Part shown: in pieces, positions 16,701-25,557 of the stretch
How positions within the stretch are numbered: the first letter of the stretch is position 1
Layout of the letters: each line of letters opens with the position of its first letter
Assembly: GCA_018003015.1 (NCBI GenBank)
Contig: JAGNEZ010000012.1
Location: 1 to 64,000 of the forward strand
DNA from: Phycisphaerae bacterium
GTDB lineage: Bacteria > Planctomycetota > Phycisphaerae > UBA1845 > PWPN01
Direction: 5' to 3'
DNA length: 64,000 nt
Made by a program: the position numbers and the translations under genes
Notes under the pieces: model-generated
Told to the model about the DNA's origin: nothing
Seen by the model: the letters and a program-made list of their open reading frames with translations, nothing else
The model's database searches: none

Positions 16701-18218
16701 GGCGCTCGGCAGGATTTGCGCTGCAATCTCGCTGAGGTTGCCCGGAGTCAAATCGCTCCAGGCAACAGGCGACACCCAGTCCGCCCATCCCGAAATCGAC
16801 AAGCTACCCAGCGTCCCCTCAAATCGTGGCTGAACGCGCTGGGGCAGGGAGTGGCCGGCAATGAGGTCGATCCTGGCGGTCTTGGGGATGTCGGCGATGA
16901 CGGCCAGAATGGGTCGTTCGCCGCTGGTGATGCTGCACGCGGTCCGGGCGCCATCGATGGTGACGAGCACATGGTCTTCATCGCGGCGTCGTGTTACGTT
17001 CAGTCCGAAATCCGTGCCGCCTGAGAGGACCAGGCCAGCCTGCCGGACGCGATCCTCGAGCTGCGGCCACTCCTGGTAGAGGATGCTCCAGTCCTTGACG
17101 GTGCCGGTCGTGTGCAGTTCCAGCGACACCTCGCCCTGGGGGTCGATCCTGGCCGCCGGTGATCCGGGGCCGGCGGGGCCAACCAGTTTGATGGCCGGTG
17201 TCTCATAGCCCAGCGACTTGAGTACGAGCACATCCGTGGTCGGGTCCCAGTGCCCCTCGCCGAGAACTTGGGCGTCGGGCAACTGGGGCCATCGGCCCCG
17301 ATCCCCACGCTGCAGTCTGACGCCGTGCAGGGTGACCTTAAGCCCGAAGTCAATACCCAGGTCCGGCTGGGCGTGGATCGTCATTCGCCCGGCGCTTGTT
17401 CCCCTGACTTGCTCGAAGGGCAGCTTGGGCACCAGGCCGAGCGGCAAGTCCCGCAAGGACAGCTGGTCCCATTCGATCTGGATTTCTCCGGTCAGGTTCT
17501 CTCCCCGTTTCAGACGCGGCACGGTCAGGTGAGCATGAATGCTCAGCCGTCGGCTTGCCGTCGCCTCTCGAGCGGCGAGATTCACCTCCGGAGTCGCTCC
17601 TGCGCGTCCCCGATCTTCCTTGCCTGTCCAGACCTGCCCCAGAAGCCGCAGAATGCCCGTGTCATGGTCCAGATGACATTCCAGCGACTCGAGGCCCACC
17701 GTGTCGAGTCCCCGGGGCGTGTGCACGTGGCACGTCAACCGCCGTACCAAGAAGTTGCGGGACGGCAGGCCGCGGAATTCCTGGCTGGCCAGATCGTCGA
17801 TATTCAGTCGCCCATCCTGATCCACCGCCAGAAACAGGCTGGGGTCATCGATTTGGAGTTCCTGGACCCGTCCCTTGACCGCCGTGATGATCGGTTTGAA
17901 CTCGCACCGGATCCGTCCGAACTGGGCCAATATGGGCACCGTGCTGTCCGGACGATCCTGGATGGTAACCCCCTCGAAGACGATTCCTTCGATCCAGCCG
18001 AGGCGCACCCTGTCGATCTGGACCCGCCGGTTCAGTGCGGTCGAGAGCTGGTTCATGAGCTGCCGGGCGAGCCACTCCGGCGGCAGCCAGAACGGCAGTG
18101 TCGCATACCCGATCGACAACACGCCCGCCACCGCAACCAGGACGCGGATCAGCCACCACGACTTGGGTCGTCTTCGTGGTGTGCTGGTCGGCAATGTCGG
18201 CGCATCCGCTATCCTCAC
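13752..18218 (-). CDS. Very large AsmA/TamB-like envelope protein
   Basis: The 1488-residue product has a basic cytoplasmic start, one membrane anchor (about 21-44, around WWLIRVLVAVAGVLSIGYATLPFWL), and a very long periplasmic part rich in amphipathic beta strands. The sequence just after the anchor (LARQLMNQLSTALNRRVQIDRVRLGWIEGIVFEGVTI) is the AsmA-family opening. These proteins form hydrophobic grooves thought to move phospholipids between membranes, so this one implies a double-membrane envelope. The GTG start at 18218 lies 10 nt after the nucleoside hydrolase stop; the frame is open to 18296, but that would overlap the upstream gene. The exact subfamily is uncertain. Confidence 0.78.
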   Translation of the reverse strand: MRIADAPTLPTSTPRRRPKSWWLIRVLVAVAGVLSIGYATLPFWLPPEWLARQLMNQLSTALNRRVQIDRVRLGWIEGIVFEGVTIQDRPDSTVPILAQFGRIRCEFKPIITAVKGRVQELQIDDPSLFLAVDQDGRLNIDDLASQEFRGLPSRNFLVRRLTCHVHTPRGLDTVGLESLECHLDHDTGILRLLGQVWTGKEDRGRAGATPEVNLAAREATASRRLSIHAHLTVPRLKRGENLTGEIQIEWDQLSLRDLPLGLVPKLPFEQVRGTSAGRMTIHAQPDLGIDFGLKVTLHGVRLQRGDRGRWPQLPDAQVLGEGHWDPTTDVLVLKSLGYETPAIKLVGPAGPGSPAARIDPQGEVSLELHTTGTVKDWSILYQEWPQLEDRVRQAGLVLSGGTDFGLNVTRRRDEDHVLVTIDGARTACSITSGERPILAVIADIPKTARIDLIAGHSLPQRVQPRFEGTLGSLSISGWADWVSPVAWSDLTPGNLSEIAAQILPSAQGEIEIFSRQMEEILRLLPPSSVTEDLRDCRGPVQLGLSCKPEADNRRIKLDLITQADTRIKYRDLFDKPEGQSLRASAWLDFAPTAIGRVKDLRVQVDCGRSRIVAGPDDVRLDYELRLPKQDLLESGQERLLKASWSLAAQASHVEDLLTLWPQWRTWCEAGPDREVAGTAGIRLHGELALVGPNRTLRTGADLVADRMQFRWDNAVTKATGVPLSVSVSHHVRLAKKEGDQSLEVTLQGTGGTVSGSWSRDRVNADGGFFLPRPSEGTTQRTKFRADITDVAGWLDMVPSLSQQAEAWDPSGRLKVGAEAEMTGARSQGSFSLEASQAGFRIPGSPDARKPAGNPLNVAFAWNHEPSPEDGNERILRITGGSARIAGLELDRASAAFGVKGRVAESKNPTSDSGQNAGTIPFQLRLADFEASGRIAFDDSLRSMHPRLQEWLSRAQVTGTAEWRGEAHARPDGLALTGSLDTRASAFSLATGHESFPQVRKATGTPLSLSWDAVLGPEREDDERSLLIRDLVLRLDGNEASVAGTLRCALGHASRPDNVEVDLTSHIRVQKPRSLAAMLPESWINDLEGKAEAWLNLLKDQRGLRLGRSRLEFDELAVGTRDQPIELNGAVAIEQDGLSFDQLRCEWGASRGVISGSVRQQGDTQVGTIGVAMEHLDIGDLRRRLQAVSGSPATGTPGSPGSSRAIVRAVIERLRSAEVTVDAHIDVLEAVLPPKQPIVADAVAARSLIQKGPVQVSFQGLADGGVITGEIVSATQSSDPVYHLKYTAEDIHPGPLVDGYLRLSFPGMKATGPLTLIDETYQKLLPEVGDPNYEVGQGELIIKGGSVIGRAAPRWMARYLPGLNLARFDFSYMHSWFKKTPTGRIHHQMIFRGPIYNLYMIGHSDPDRQFEYEVGVDFLADFDSKYWAESGQGRVPLFVKSGLVAEDGALLDERVNFVSIERLAESLFVRNNLVVTAYHAVRKRVLGQR

Positions 18219-18228
18219 CGATCGCTTC

Positions 18229-19281
18229 TCACTTGGCCGGAGTTTCCGCCGGCCCGGGCGGCTGGCTCGCAAGCTGCACCAAGGCTTCACGGACACGGGC
18301 GATCTGCTCGGGCGTCACCGTCAGGTAGCGGTGCTTTCCGTCTGGCGAGGGCGCGTGCGCCGTGTGTCCTTCGCCGTCGATCAGCACGCGGCCGGGCTCC
18401 GACAAGCCGAAGTAGCCCCGTTCCGGCCGGACGGCGAACAGGACGGCCGTCAGGTCCCACGTCGGCCGGTCGTAGGGCATCTTCATGTAATGCCGATACG
18501 CCTCGGCCAGGGGGTGGTGCTTCACGTAGCCGTAGTCCTGCTCGATACTCACCGCCGGGTACTGGATCGCCCGGCCGATCTCGAAACCGCTGACCACGAT
18601 CGGTGTCGGCCACTCGGCGAACACCTTCCTTGCGGCGGGCAGGTCCTCGACTACGTTGTATTCCTTATGCTGGTTGCCTTTCTCGAACATGCCGGCCATG
18701 CTCGAGAGCAGGCGGCATTTTCTGGCTACCAGTTCCATGCCTCTCAGCGGTGAATAGCCGTCCGGAGGCGAATCGAGAAGCCGGGCGAGATTGGTGGAGA
18801 ATCCGACCACGGCGATGACGACACTTCCGTCCGGTTGTCCGGCGAGCACCTGGCGAAGCAGGCCCACCGCTTCAGGGGCGTCCTTGCCGCTCGCCAGATC
18901 GTGGGGATAGCGGGGTTTTCCTCCATCCTGGGCCTGGCAAGGCGGTCGAATGTAGTTGCCGTCCTCCGGTGTCTTGCCGTCGCGAACCACACCGACAGGA
19001 ACGTCTCCCCGGCCGTAGAACGTGTTCACCAGATCCACAAACGGGCCGCTGAACTCATTGTCCTTGCTCAACGTCACCGCAAGCAGCCGGCATTCGCCAC
19101 GGCTGTGCAGGGCATGAATGACGCCCAGCGCGAGGGCGTCGTCAATGTCGTTGCCCATGTCGGTGTCGAAGATCAGCCGGACGGGTTCGCGGCCCCCACC
19201 GGCGTCCGCGGCGGCGGTACCCGGGATCATCAGTGACACCAGAGACAGCACGGTCAATGAGATGCTGATAGATCGACTCAT
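18229..19281 (-). CDS. Secreted nucleoside hydrolase (IU-nucleoside hydrolase superfamily)
   Basis: The 350-residue product has a signal peptide (about 1-22, ending PGTAAADA), then the calcium-binding signature FDTDMGNDIDDALALG. This defines inosine-uridine-preferring nucleoside hydrolases, which cleave the N-glycosidic bond of ribonucleosides. Planctomycete genomes carry many exported members whose real substrates are unclear. The ATG at 19281 is chosen over the far upstream open frame because AAAGGA lies about 11 nt before it and the signal peptide starts there. The AsmA-like gene begins 10 nt after the stop, so they are probably co-transcribed, although no functional link is known. Confidence 0.85.
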   Translation of the reverse strand: MSRSISISLTVLSLVSLMIPGTAAADAGGGREPVRLIFDTDMGNDIDDALALGVIHALHSRGECRLLAVTLSKDNEFSGPFVDLVNTFYGRGDVPVGVVRDGKTPEDGNYIRPPCQAQDGGKPRYPHDLASGKDAPEAVGLLRQVLAGQPDGSVVIAVVGFSTNLARLLDSPPDGYSPLRGMELVARKCRLLSSMAGMFEKGNQHKEYNVVEDLPAARKVFAEWPTPIVVSGFEIGRAIQYPAVSIEQDYGYVKHHPLAEAYRHYMKMPYDRPTWDLTAVLFAVRPERGYFGLSEPGRVLIDGEGHTAHAPSPDGKHRYLTVTPEQIARVREALVQLASQPPGPAETPAK

Positions 19282-19425
19282 GCTTTCGGGCATCCTTTCT
19301 CGGTAGCGCAACGTCGCCCCCGGCAGACTTCCCAGGCTGTCGGTGCCATCATCGCCGTGCCGGATCGTGAAATCAACCTCCCTGTGATGGACGGGCTCAG
19401 AACCGCGGTACGCCTGTCCCCGGCC

Positions 19426-19455
19426 TTGTTCACCTTCGGCCGGATGCGGTATAAA
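19426..19455 (+). promoter_or_regulatory. Promoter of the phosphodiesterase gene, leaderless
   Basis: TTGTTC (19426-19431), an 18-nt spacer and TATAAA (19450-19455), with the ATG 9 nt later at 19465 and no ribosome-binding site between. Confidence 0.5.
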
Positions 19456-19464
19456 CTCGCCGGA

Positions 19465-19944
19465 ATGCGAATTGGCGTACTTTCCGATACCCACGACCGG
19501 CTGCCCGCCATTGACGCGGCTCTGGCCGCTTTTGCCCGGGCGGGCGTGCAAGCGATTCTGCACCCGGGCGACCTGGTGGCGCCCTTTGCCGCCAGGCGGC
19601 TGCTCGGCTGGAAGGGACCGCTATACGTGACCTACGGCAACAACGACGGTGAGCGGGAAGGGCTCCGGAGCATACTCCCTCAGATCCAGGACGGCCCCGT
19701 CTTCGTCGAGCTGGCGGGAAAGCGAATCCTGCTCCAGCACGATCTCGCCCGGTGCAAGTCGACCGACCTGGACAAGGCTGAGATCGTCGTTACCGGTCAC
19801 ACCCATGAGGTGGTCAATGAGGTCCGCGACAATCGACTGGTCTTGAATCCGGGCGAGTGCTGTGGATGGGTATCCGGACGCTCGACGGTTGCAGTGCTTG
19901 ACACGGACGCCTTTTCGGCGAACATTGTCGAACTGACGCTATGA
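19465..19944 (+). CDS. YfcE/MJ0936-type metallophosphoesterase
   Basis: The 159-residue calcineurin-like phosphoesterase starts MRIGVLSDTHDR (metal motif DxH). It continues with HPGDLV (GD), YGNNDGE (GNxD), GHTHEV and the terminal NPGECCG, the full metal-ligand set of the YfcE family. These enzymes hydrolyse phosphodiesters in vitro; the physiological substrate is generally unknown. The start at 19465 removes an upstream tail that matches no family member. It overlaps the PEGA lipoprotein gene by 4 nt (ATGA), so the two form an operon. Confidence 0.9.
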   Translation: MRIGVLSDTHDRLPAIDAALAAFARAGVQAILHPGDLVAPFAARRLLGWKGPLYVTYGNNDGEREGLRSILPQIQDGPVFVELAGKRILLQHDLARCKSTDLDKAEIVVTGHTHEVVNEVRDNRLVLNPGECCGWVSGRSTVAVLDTDAFSANIVELTL

Positions 19945-20363
19945 AGGATACCCGCTTCATCTGCCGGTTGGTCACGACTGCGTGTATCGTGCTCTGCTCG
20001 GGCGCGCCCGGCTGCGTACGGCGCACGCTGACGGTCAACACGGTTCCTCAGGGTGCCAGGGTGATCCTCAACGACGAGGAAGTCGGTACCAGTCCGGTCC
20101 AGGTCGACTTTCTCTGGTATGGGGACTACGACGTCATCTTGAGGAAGGACGGTTACAGCACGCTGCGCACGCACCAGAAGATCGATCCCCCCTGGTATCA
20201 GATCCCGCCAGTGGATTTCTTCGCCGAGACCCTGATTCCGGTCATGCTTCATGACCAGCAGCAGATGTCCTTCACGCTTGAGCCGGCCCAGCCGATCGAC
20301 AAAGCTGAACTCATCCAGAAAGCCGGCGAAGTCCGCGAGCGAGCGCTTTTCAGTGAGGATTAG
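19941..20363 (+). CDS. PEGA-domain lipoprotein
   Basis: The 140-residue product has a lipoprotein signal peptide with the lipobox-like end SGAPGC at about Cys25. Next comes one PEGA repeat (about 28-70): LTVNTVPQGARVILNDEEVGTSPVQVDF, then YDVILRKDGY. PEGA domains are small beta modules on bacterial surface proteins. The rest is a charged helical tail. It overlaps the phosphoesterase by 4 nt at the start, and at the 3' end it overlaps the convergent oxidoreductase by 14 nt. Confidence 0.82.
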   Translation: MKDTRFICRLVTTACIVLCSGAPGCVRRTLTVNTVPQGARVILNDEEVGTSPVQVDFLWYGDYDVILRKDGYSTLRTHQKIDPPWYQIPPVDFFAETLIPVMLHDQQQMSFTLEPAQPIDKAELIQKAGEVRERALFSED

Positions 20364-21705
20364 CCACCGGCGTCGTGGCGGGCGTGGGCTCGCCCGGAGT
20401 CAACTCGTCCTTGTCCGCGTCGAATTCTATCCGCCTACCCTGCCGGAGGGACATGGCCGCCATCGTCGTCGCCAGGGCGGCATCGAAGGCTCCATCCACG
20501 CCGGCACAAGGTTGGCGCCGGGAACGCATTGACGAGAAGAAGTCCGACATGTGATCGCGATCCGGCTTTCCCCTCAGGATAACGCCGCCTTTGACTCGGT
20601 CGGGCAACCGGCGGAGGGCGTCCGTCGTGTACTCTGGGAACCGTGCCCCCGGGTTCTGCAGTACCACCTCTCCCCCCCCACCTTCACCGAACGCGACGCC
20701 AGCCTGGAGATCCAGCGTGCCGTTGGTGCCATAGAACATCAGCTCCCGGGTATGTGCTCCGTTGCCCAGACGCATGTGAAAACTCACCAGGCATCCGCTG
20801 GGATACTCGAGCAGGCAATGCACGGTGTCGGGGTTGTTGCGGCCGTCCTGCCACAGGTAGATACCGCCGGACGACACCGCGGTCCTGGGTTGCTCGCCGA
20901 GCACGAGGTTGACCTGGTCGATGGAGTGCGTCATCCATTGGCAGATGGGGCCGGAGGAATACGGCCAGAACAATCGGAACTCGCGATAGTAGCGGGCATT
21001 GAAGGGGACCTTGGGCGTGTAGCTGATAAACTCGCCCCAATTGGTGTCACTCTCGCTAAGCGACGTTTCCGCACCTGGGATCCGCCACCTCTGCTGGAAT
21101 GTGGGCAGTGAGGTCTCGACGTAGGTGATTTTGCCCAACTGACCCTTGCGAACGAACTCGCGAGCCGCCCAGACCAGACCCTCGCTTCGGCGCTGGGTGC
21201 CAAGTTGGAGAATCCGGCGTGTCCGCTTCACGGCGTCACGAGCGAGCTTGATCTGTCGGAAATCGCAGCCCAGCGGCTTCTCCACAAAGACGTCCTTGCC
21301 GGCCTCAACCGCCTGCTTGGCCTGTGGGGCATGCTGGAAGTCCGGTGTCGCGATCACGAGGGCGTCCACGTCTCCCAGATCGCACATCTCGGATAGCGTT
21401 CGGCATTCGCGAACCGATTGTCCGAACAACTCGGCGGCCTTCTGTGCGGCGGATTCCCGTCTCTGGTTCCATATGTCGCAGACCGCGGTCACGGTGACGT
21501 TGTCTTGGCGTGCAAGTCGATTGATCCATTCCATGAGGACCATTCCACGGTCCCCGGCCCCCACCAGGCCGACTGAGATCCGCTCGTTCGCCCCGGCGGG
21601 TCGACTGGTTGGCACAGAACGTGCCGTCGGCGCTGCGGCCGCCAGGACCGCCGAGCCAAGCGAATAGCCTATCAACTCCCGCCGTGAACGATGAACGCCT
21701 GCCAT
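20350..21705 (-). CDS. Gfo/Idh/MocA-family oxidoreductase with Tat-type signal
   Basis: The 451-residue product begins with SRRELIG followed by a hydrophobic stretch, a twin-arginine-like signal. The NAD(P)-binding Rossmann fold follows, with ISVGLVGAGDRG. The family catalytic block EKPLGCDFRQIKLARDAV contains the conserved EKP, and a C-terminal alpha/beta domain follows. Exported members of this family are abundant in Planctomycetota and are thought to act on sugars or glycosides in the periplasm; the substrate here is unknown. GGAGAGG precedes the ATG. A second, cytoplasmic-type family member is encoded at 48204. Confidence 0.88.
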   Translation of the reverse strand: MAGVHRSRRELIGYSLGSAVLAAAAPTARSVPTSRPAGANERISVGLVGAGDRGMVLMEWINRLARQDNVTVTAVCDIWNQRRESAAQKAAELFGQSVRECRTLSEMCDLGDVDALVIATPDFQHAPQAKQAVEAGKDVFVEKPLGCDFRQIKLARDAVKRTRRILQLGTQRRSEGLVWAAREFVRKGQLGKITYVETSLPTFQQRWRIPGAETSLSESDTNWGEFISYTPKVPFNARYYREFRLFWPYSSGPICQWMTHSIDQVNLVLGEQPRTAVSSGGIYLWQDGRNNPDTVHCLLEYPSGCLVSFHMRLGNGAHTRELMFYGTNGTLDLQAGVAFGEGGGGEVVLQNPGARFPEYTTDALRRLPDRVKGGVILRGKPDRDHMSDFFSSMRSRRQPCAGVDGAFDAALATTMAAMSLRQGRRIEFDADKDELTPGEPTPATTPVANPH

Positions 21706-22024
21706 CAGAACCTCTCCAAGACTGAGAACCTGTGTGGCTTCAGGATGGTGGCCACCCTGGCCTGCCCTCGCCTGAGATTGCCTATTCTATCATCAACGCC
21801 GCTTGACGATGAAGTGAGCGTGCGTTGGTCGGAAATTGTCTCGGAGCCGAGTCAACATTCTGTCCCACCTGTGATAAGATCCTAATTGACAGCAGGTAAA
21901 AAGGGAGTATGCTGATCGCAAGTGCTGGCTCGACGGCATTTGTACGAATAGCATCACCAAAGGAAGGCGAGAGGAAAGAGGCGAACCGTCCCTTGGTAAT
22001 CCCGTTCACCGGGAGGCGTGCGCC
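21706..22024. other. Divergent intergenic region with glycosyltransferase promoter and leader
   Basis: These 319 nt separate the oxidoreductase and glycosyltransferase starts. Apart from the promoter at 21886-21913 and a GGGAGG ribosome-binding site just before 22025, the roughly 110-nt leader shows no recognised riboswitch. Confidence 0.5.
21886..21913 (+). promoter_or_regulatory. Sigma70-type promoter of the glycosyltransferase gene
   Basis: A perfect -35 TTGACA (21886-21891), a 16-nt spacer and TATGCT (21908-21913). It is the best -35 match noticed in the window. Confidence 0.6.
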
Positions 22025-23383
22025 ATGAGAGTCCTGATGCTTGGCTGGGAGTTCCCGCCTTTCATTTCTGGTGGTCTGGGTACCGCGTGCTACGGTCTGA
22101 CCAAGGCAATGAGTCAGATCGGCACGGACGTGATCTTCGTTCTGCCCAAGCCCATCGATCCTGATTTTGCCAGCCACGTGCGTCTGCTCTCTCCTCGATC
22201 CCTGGCCGCCAAGCGTATGGCGGGTCTTGCAGCTGACTATGAGCTTCAGGAGATGCAGCACGTGAAGTTCTGCGCTGTCGAGGCCGGCCGCGGCATCTCG
22301 CCGTATCACACGCCGGAGCAGTATGAGGAGATGGCTCGTGAGCGGACTCGCCGTGTGCGGGCCCTCGATCGAGGTGAAGTCCCGGCCGAGGGAAACGAAG
22401 CGGCGGGGGTTCCCGCTGGGGCCTCCAGCCCAACGACGACTACCGACTACGGCGGTGATTTGTTTTCCCAGATCGAGCGCTATGCCCGCCTGGCCACCTA
22501 CATCGCCGACCACGAGCAGTTTGACGTGATTCATGCCCACGACTGGATGACCTACCGCGCCGGCATCGCCGTCTCCGCTCTGACTGGCCGGCCGCTGGTC
22601 GTCCACATCCATTCGACCGAGTTCGACCGCAGCGGCGAGCATGTCAACCAGCGGATCTACGACATCGAACGTCAGGGTCTGCATTTCGCCCGCAAGGTCA
22701 TTGCGGTCAGCCATCTGACCAAGAGCATCGTCACCTCGCGCTACGCCGTCCCGGCGGAGAAGGTCGAGGTCGTCTACAATGCGATCGATTGGAACGGCAC
22801 CCAGCCTCCGATCAACCCGCCGGCAATTCGCCGGGACGAGAAACTCGTGCTCTTCCTCGGACGAATCACGATGCAGAAGGGGCCGGAGTACTTTCTGGCC
22901 GCGGCCAAGCGGGTGCTCGAGGTCATGGACAACGTGCGTTTCATCATGGCCGGCTGGGGGGACATGATTCGCCGGACGATCGAGCTGGCCGCCCAGATGA
23001 ACATCGGTCACAAGGTGCTCTTCACCGGTTTTCTGAGGGGTGGTGATGTCGATCGCATCTTTCGCATGGCCGATCTTTACGTCATGCCCAGCGTGTCCGA
23101 GCCGTTCGGAATCGCGCCCCTGGAGGCGATGTCCAACGATGTTCCAGTCATCATCAGTAAACAGTCTGGCGTGTCGGAAGTCATCCAGCATGCCCTGAAA
23201 GTCGATTTCTGGGACGTGAACGAGATGGCCAACAAGATCATCGCCGTCCTTCGTCACCGCCCGCTGCACAGCACGCTGCGGGAGCACGGCCGGATGGAGA
23301 TTCACAAGTTGTCCTGGGCTGACTCCGCTCGCCAGTGCATCGACGTCTACCGAGACGCCATCAGCCTGGCCCACGCCGAGTGA
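22025..23383 (+). CDS. Glycogen-synthase-like glycosyltransferase (GT4/GT5 fold)
   Basis: The 452-residue GT-B enzyme opens MRVLMLGWEFPPFISGGLGTACYGL, the usual start of ADP-glucose or sugar-nucleotide transferases of the glycogen-synthase type. It has DVIHAHDWMTY, VEVVYNAIDW, LFLGRITMQKGPEYF and the donor-binding EPFGIAPLEAM. A low-complexity Ala/Thr/Ser linker lies near residues 120-145. It probably makes a storage or cell-surface glucan. No other glucan genes are adjacent, so the product remains open. It has its own promoter and leader. Confidence 0.85.
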   Translation: MRVLMLGWEFPPFISGGLGTACYGLTKAMSQIGTDVIFVLPKPIDPDFASHVRLLSPRSLAAKRMAGLAADYELQEMQHVKFCAVEAGRGISPYHTPEQYEEMARERTRRVRALDRGEVPAEGNEAAGVPAGASSPTTTTDYGGDLFSQIERYARLATYIADHEQFDVIHAHDWMTYRAGIAVSALTGRPLVVHIHSTEFDRSGEHVNQRIYDIERQGLHFARKVIAVSHLTKSIVTSRYAVPAEKVEVVYNAIDWNGTQPPINPPAIRRDEKLVLFLGRITMQKGPEYFLAAAKRVLEVMDNVRFIMAGWGDMIRRTIELAAQMNIGHKVLFTGFLRGGDVDRIFRMADLYVMPSVSEPFGIAPLEAMSNDVPVIISKQSGVSEVIQHALKVDFWDVNEMANKIIAVLRHRPLHSTLREHGRMEIHKLSWADSARQCIDVYRDAISLAHAE

Positions 23384-23583
23384 CGGGCTGGGTCTGAGGC
23401 GGGTCCCACCTTGTATACACCAGCCCCCTACCGTCCTGACGCGATGTTCAACGCAGCCTCAGCGCTGCCTTCGCGGAGAGTCTTGAACCGATCCCGCGCG
23501 GGCCTGCACAGGCTGCCTTCAAGGAGGTTGGCGCATGGATCAGCGGCCTTTAGCATACGCTGGGACCATGGAGAGAACGGCCC

Positions 23584-24510
23584 ATGCTGCTATCCAGAGT
23601 TCTATTGGGCAGCCTGATGATTGTGGCCTTGGGCGGCCTGATCGCCCTTGACGCGTGGTTGTCAGTCGGCGAGCCGCCCCCCGGCCTCGGTTCGGACGGC
23701 TACCCCCCGATGGAGACTGGGATCCGGTTCGCGGGCCTGCCCGTGGTTGCGGTTGCCATGCTCCTGGTGGTTCTGGCGGCTTTCGAGTTCGGGGCGCTGC
23801 TTCGGCTGGGCGGATATCGGCCGGTGACGCTCTGGGCGGCCTTGGTCAGCGCCGGTCTGGTCGTGATCCCCTGGCTCCCGCCTCGTTTGTCGGTCTCCGG
23901 CGAGTCGATGACCGTCGTCTGGCTGATGGGTGGCGTCATTGGCGCCGCCTTGGCCGCCATGGCCCGCAAGACAACGGAACGAGCGACTACGGCCATGGCC
24001 ACGACGGTCCTGATCATCGTCTACCTGGGGGTGCTCGGCTCGTTTTTCGTGCGAATCCGATTCATCGATCCGGGGCCTGCCGGGGCGATACTCCTGGTGT
24101 ACACCGTCCTGACGATCAAGGCGGCGGACATTGGGGCGTACTTCACCGGAATGTGCTTGGGTCGCCACGCCCTTGCCCCGTGGTTGAGCCCTAAGAAGAC
24201 CGTTGAAGGGTTTCTGGGCGCGATGGTCGTCTCGGCCGGTGTTGCGGCCGGCGGGGCGGCCTTCTGGCCGGTGATCGCGCCTGGCTCCCCGCCCTTTGGT
24301 GTGCTGCAAGCTCTTGTCTTTGGCGTTCTTATGGCAGTCATGGGTCACCTGGGGGATCTGGCGGAGTCGGCGATCAAGCGAGACATCGGGGTGAAGGATT
24401 CGGCCGCCCTGATCCCGGCTTTTGGCGGCCTGCTGGATCTCCTGGATTCGACGTTGTTTGCGGCCCCGGTGGCCTGGTGGATGCTAACGTTCATGCCGAA
24501 AATCGGCTAG
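23584..24510 (+). CDS. cdsA: Phosphatidate cytidylyltransferase (CDP-diglyceride synthase)
   Basis: The 308-residue integral membrane enzyme makes CDP-diacylglycerol from phosphatidic acid and CTP. About eight hydrophobic helices are visible. The C-terminal CdsA signature is present as SAIKRDIGVKD followed by PAFGGLLDLLDS. The usual form has PGHGG and an Arg after the Asp, so this copy departs at those positions while keeping the acidic residues. An uppS gene, often upstream, is absent; the 200 nt before cdsA hold no convincing gene. It leads a same-strand cluster into phoH. Confidence 0.88.
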   Translation: MLLSRVLLGSLMIVALGGLIALDAWLSVGEPPPGLGSDGYPPMETGIRFAGLPVVAVAMLLVVLAAFEFGALLRLGGYRPVTLWAALVSAGLVVIPWLPPRLSVSGESMTVVWLMGGVIGAALAAMARKTTERATTAMATTVLIIVYLGVLGSFFVRIRFIDPGPAGAILLVYTVLTIKAADIGAYFTGMCLGRHALAPWLSPKKTVEGFLGAMVVSAGVAAGGAAFWPVIAPGSPPFGVLQALVFGVLMAVMGHLGDLAESAIKRDIGVKDSAALIPAFGGLLDLLDSTLFAAPVAWWMLTFMPKIG

Positions 24511-24537
24511 AATAGCCCTGGGCTGGACCGCCTTACG

Positions 24538-25548
<1,011 letters not shown>

Positions 25549-25557
25549 GCCTGGAAC

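Noticed and set aside
21782-23374. 530-residue minus-strand frame opposite the glycosyltransferase
   Set aside because: No motif or membrane pattern; the opposite strand encodes a clear GT-B enzyme.
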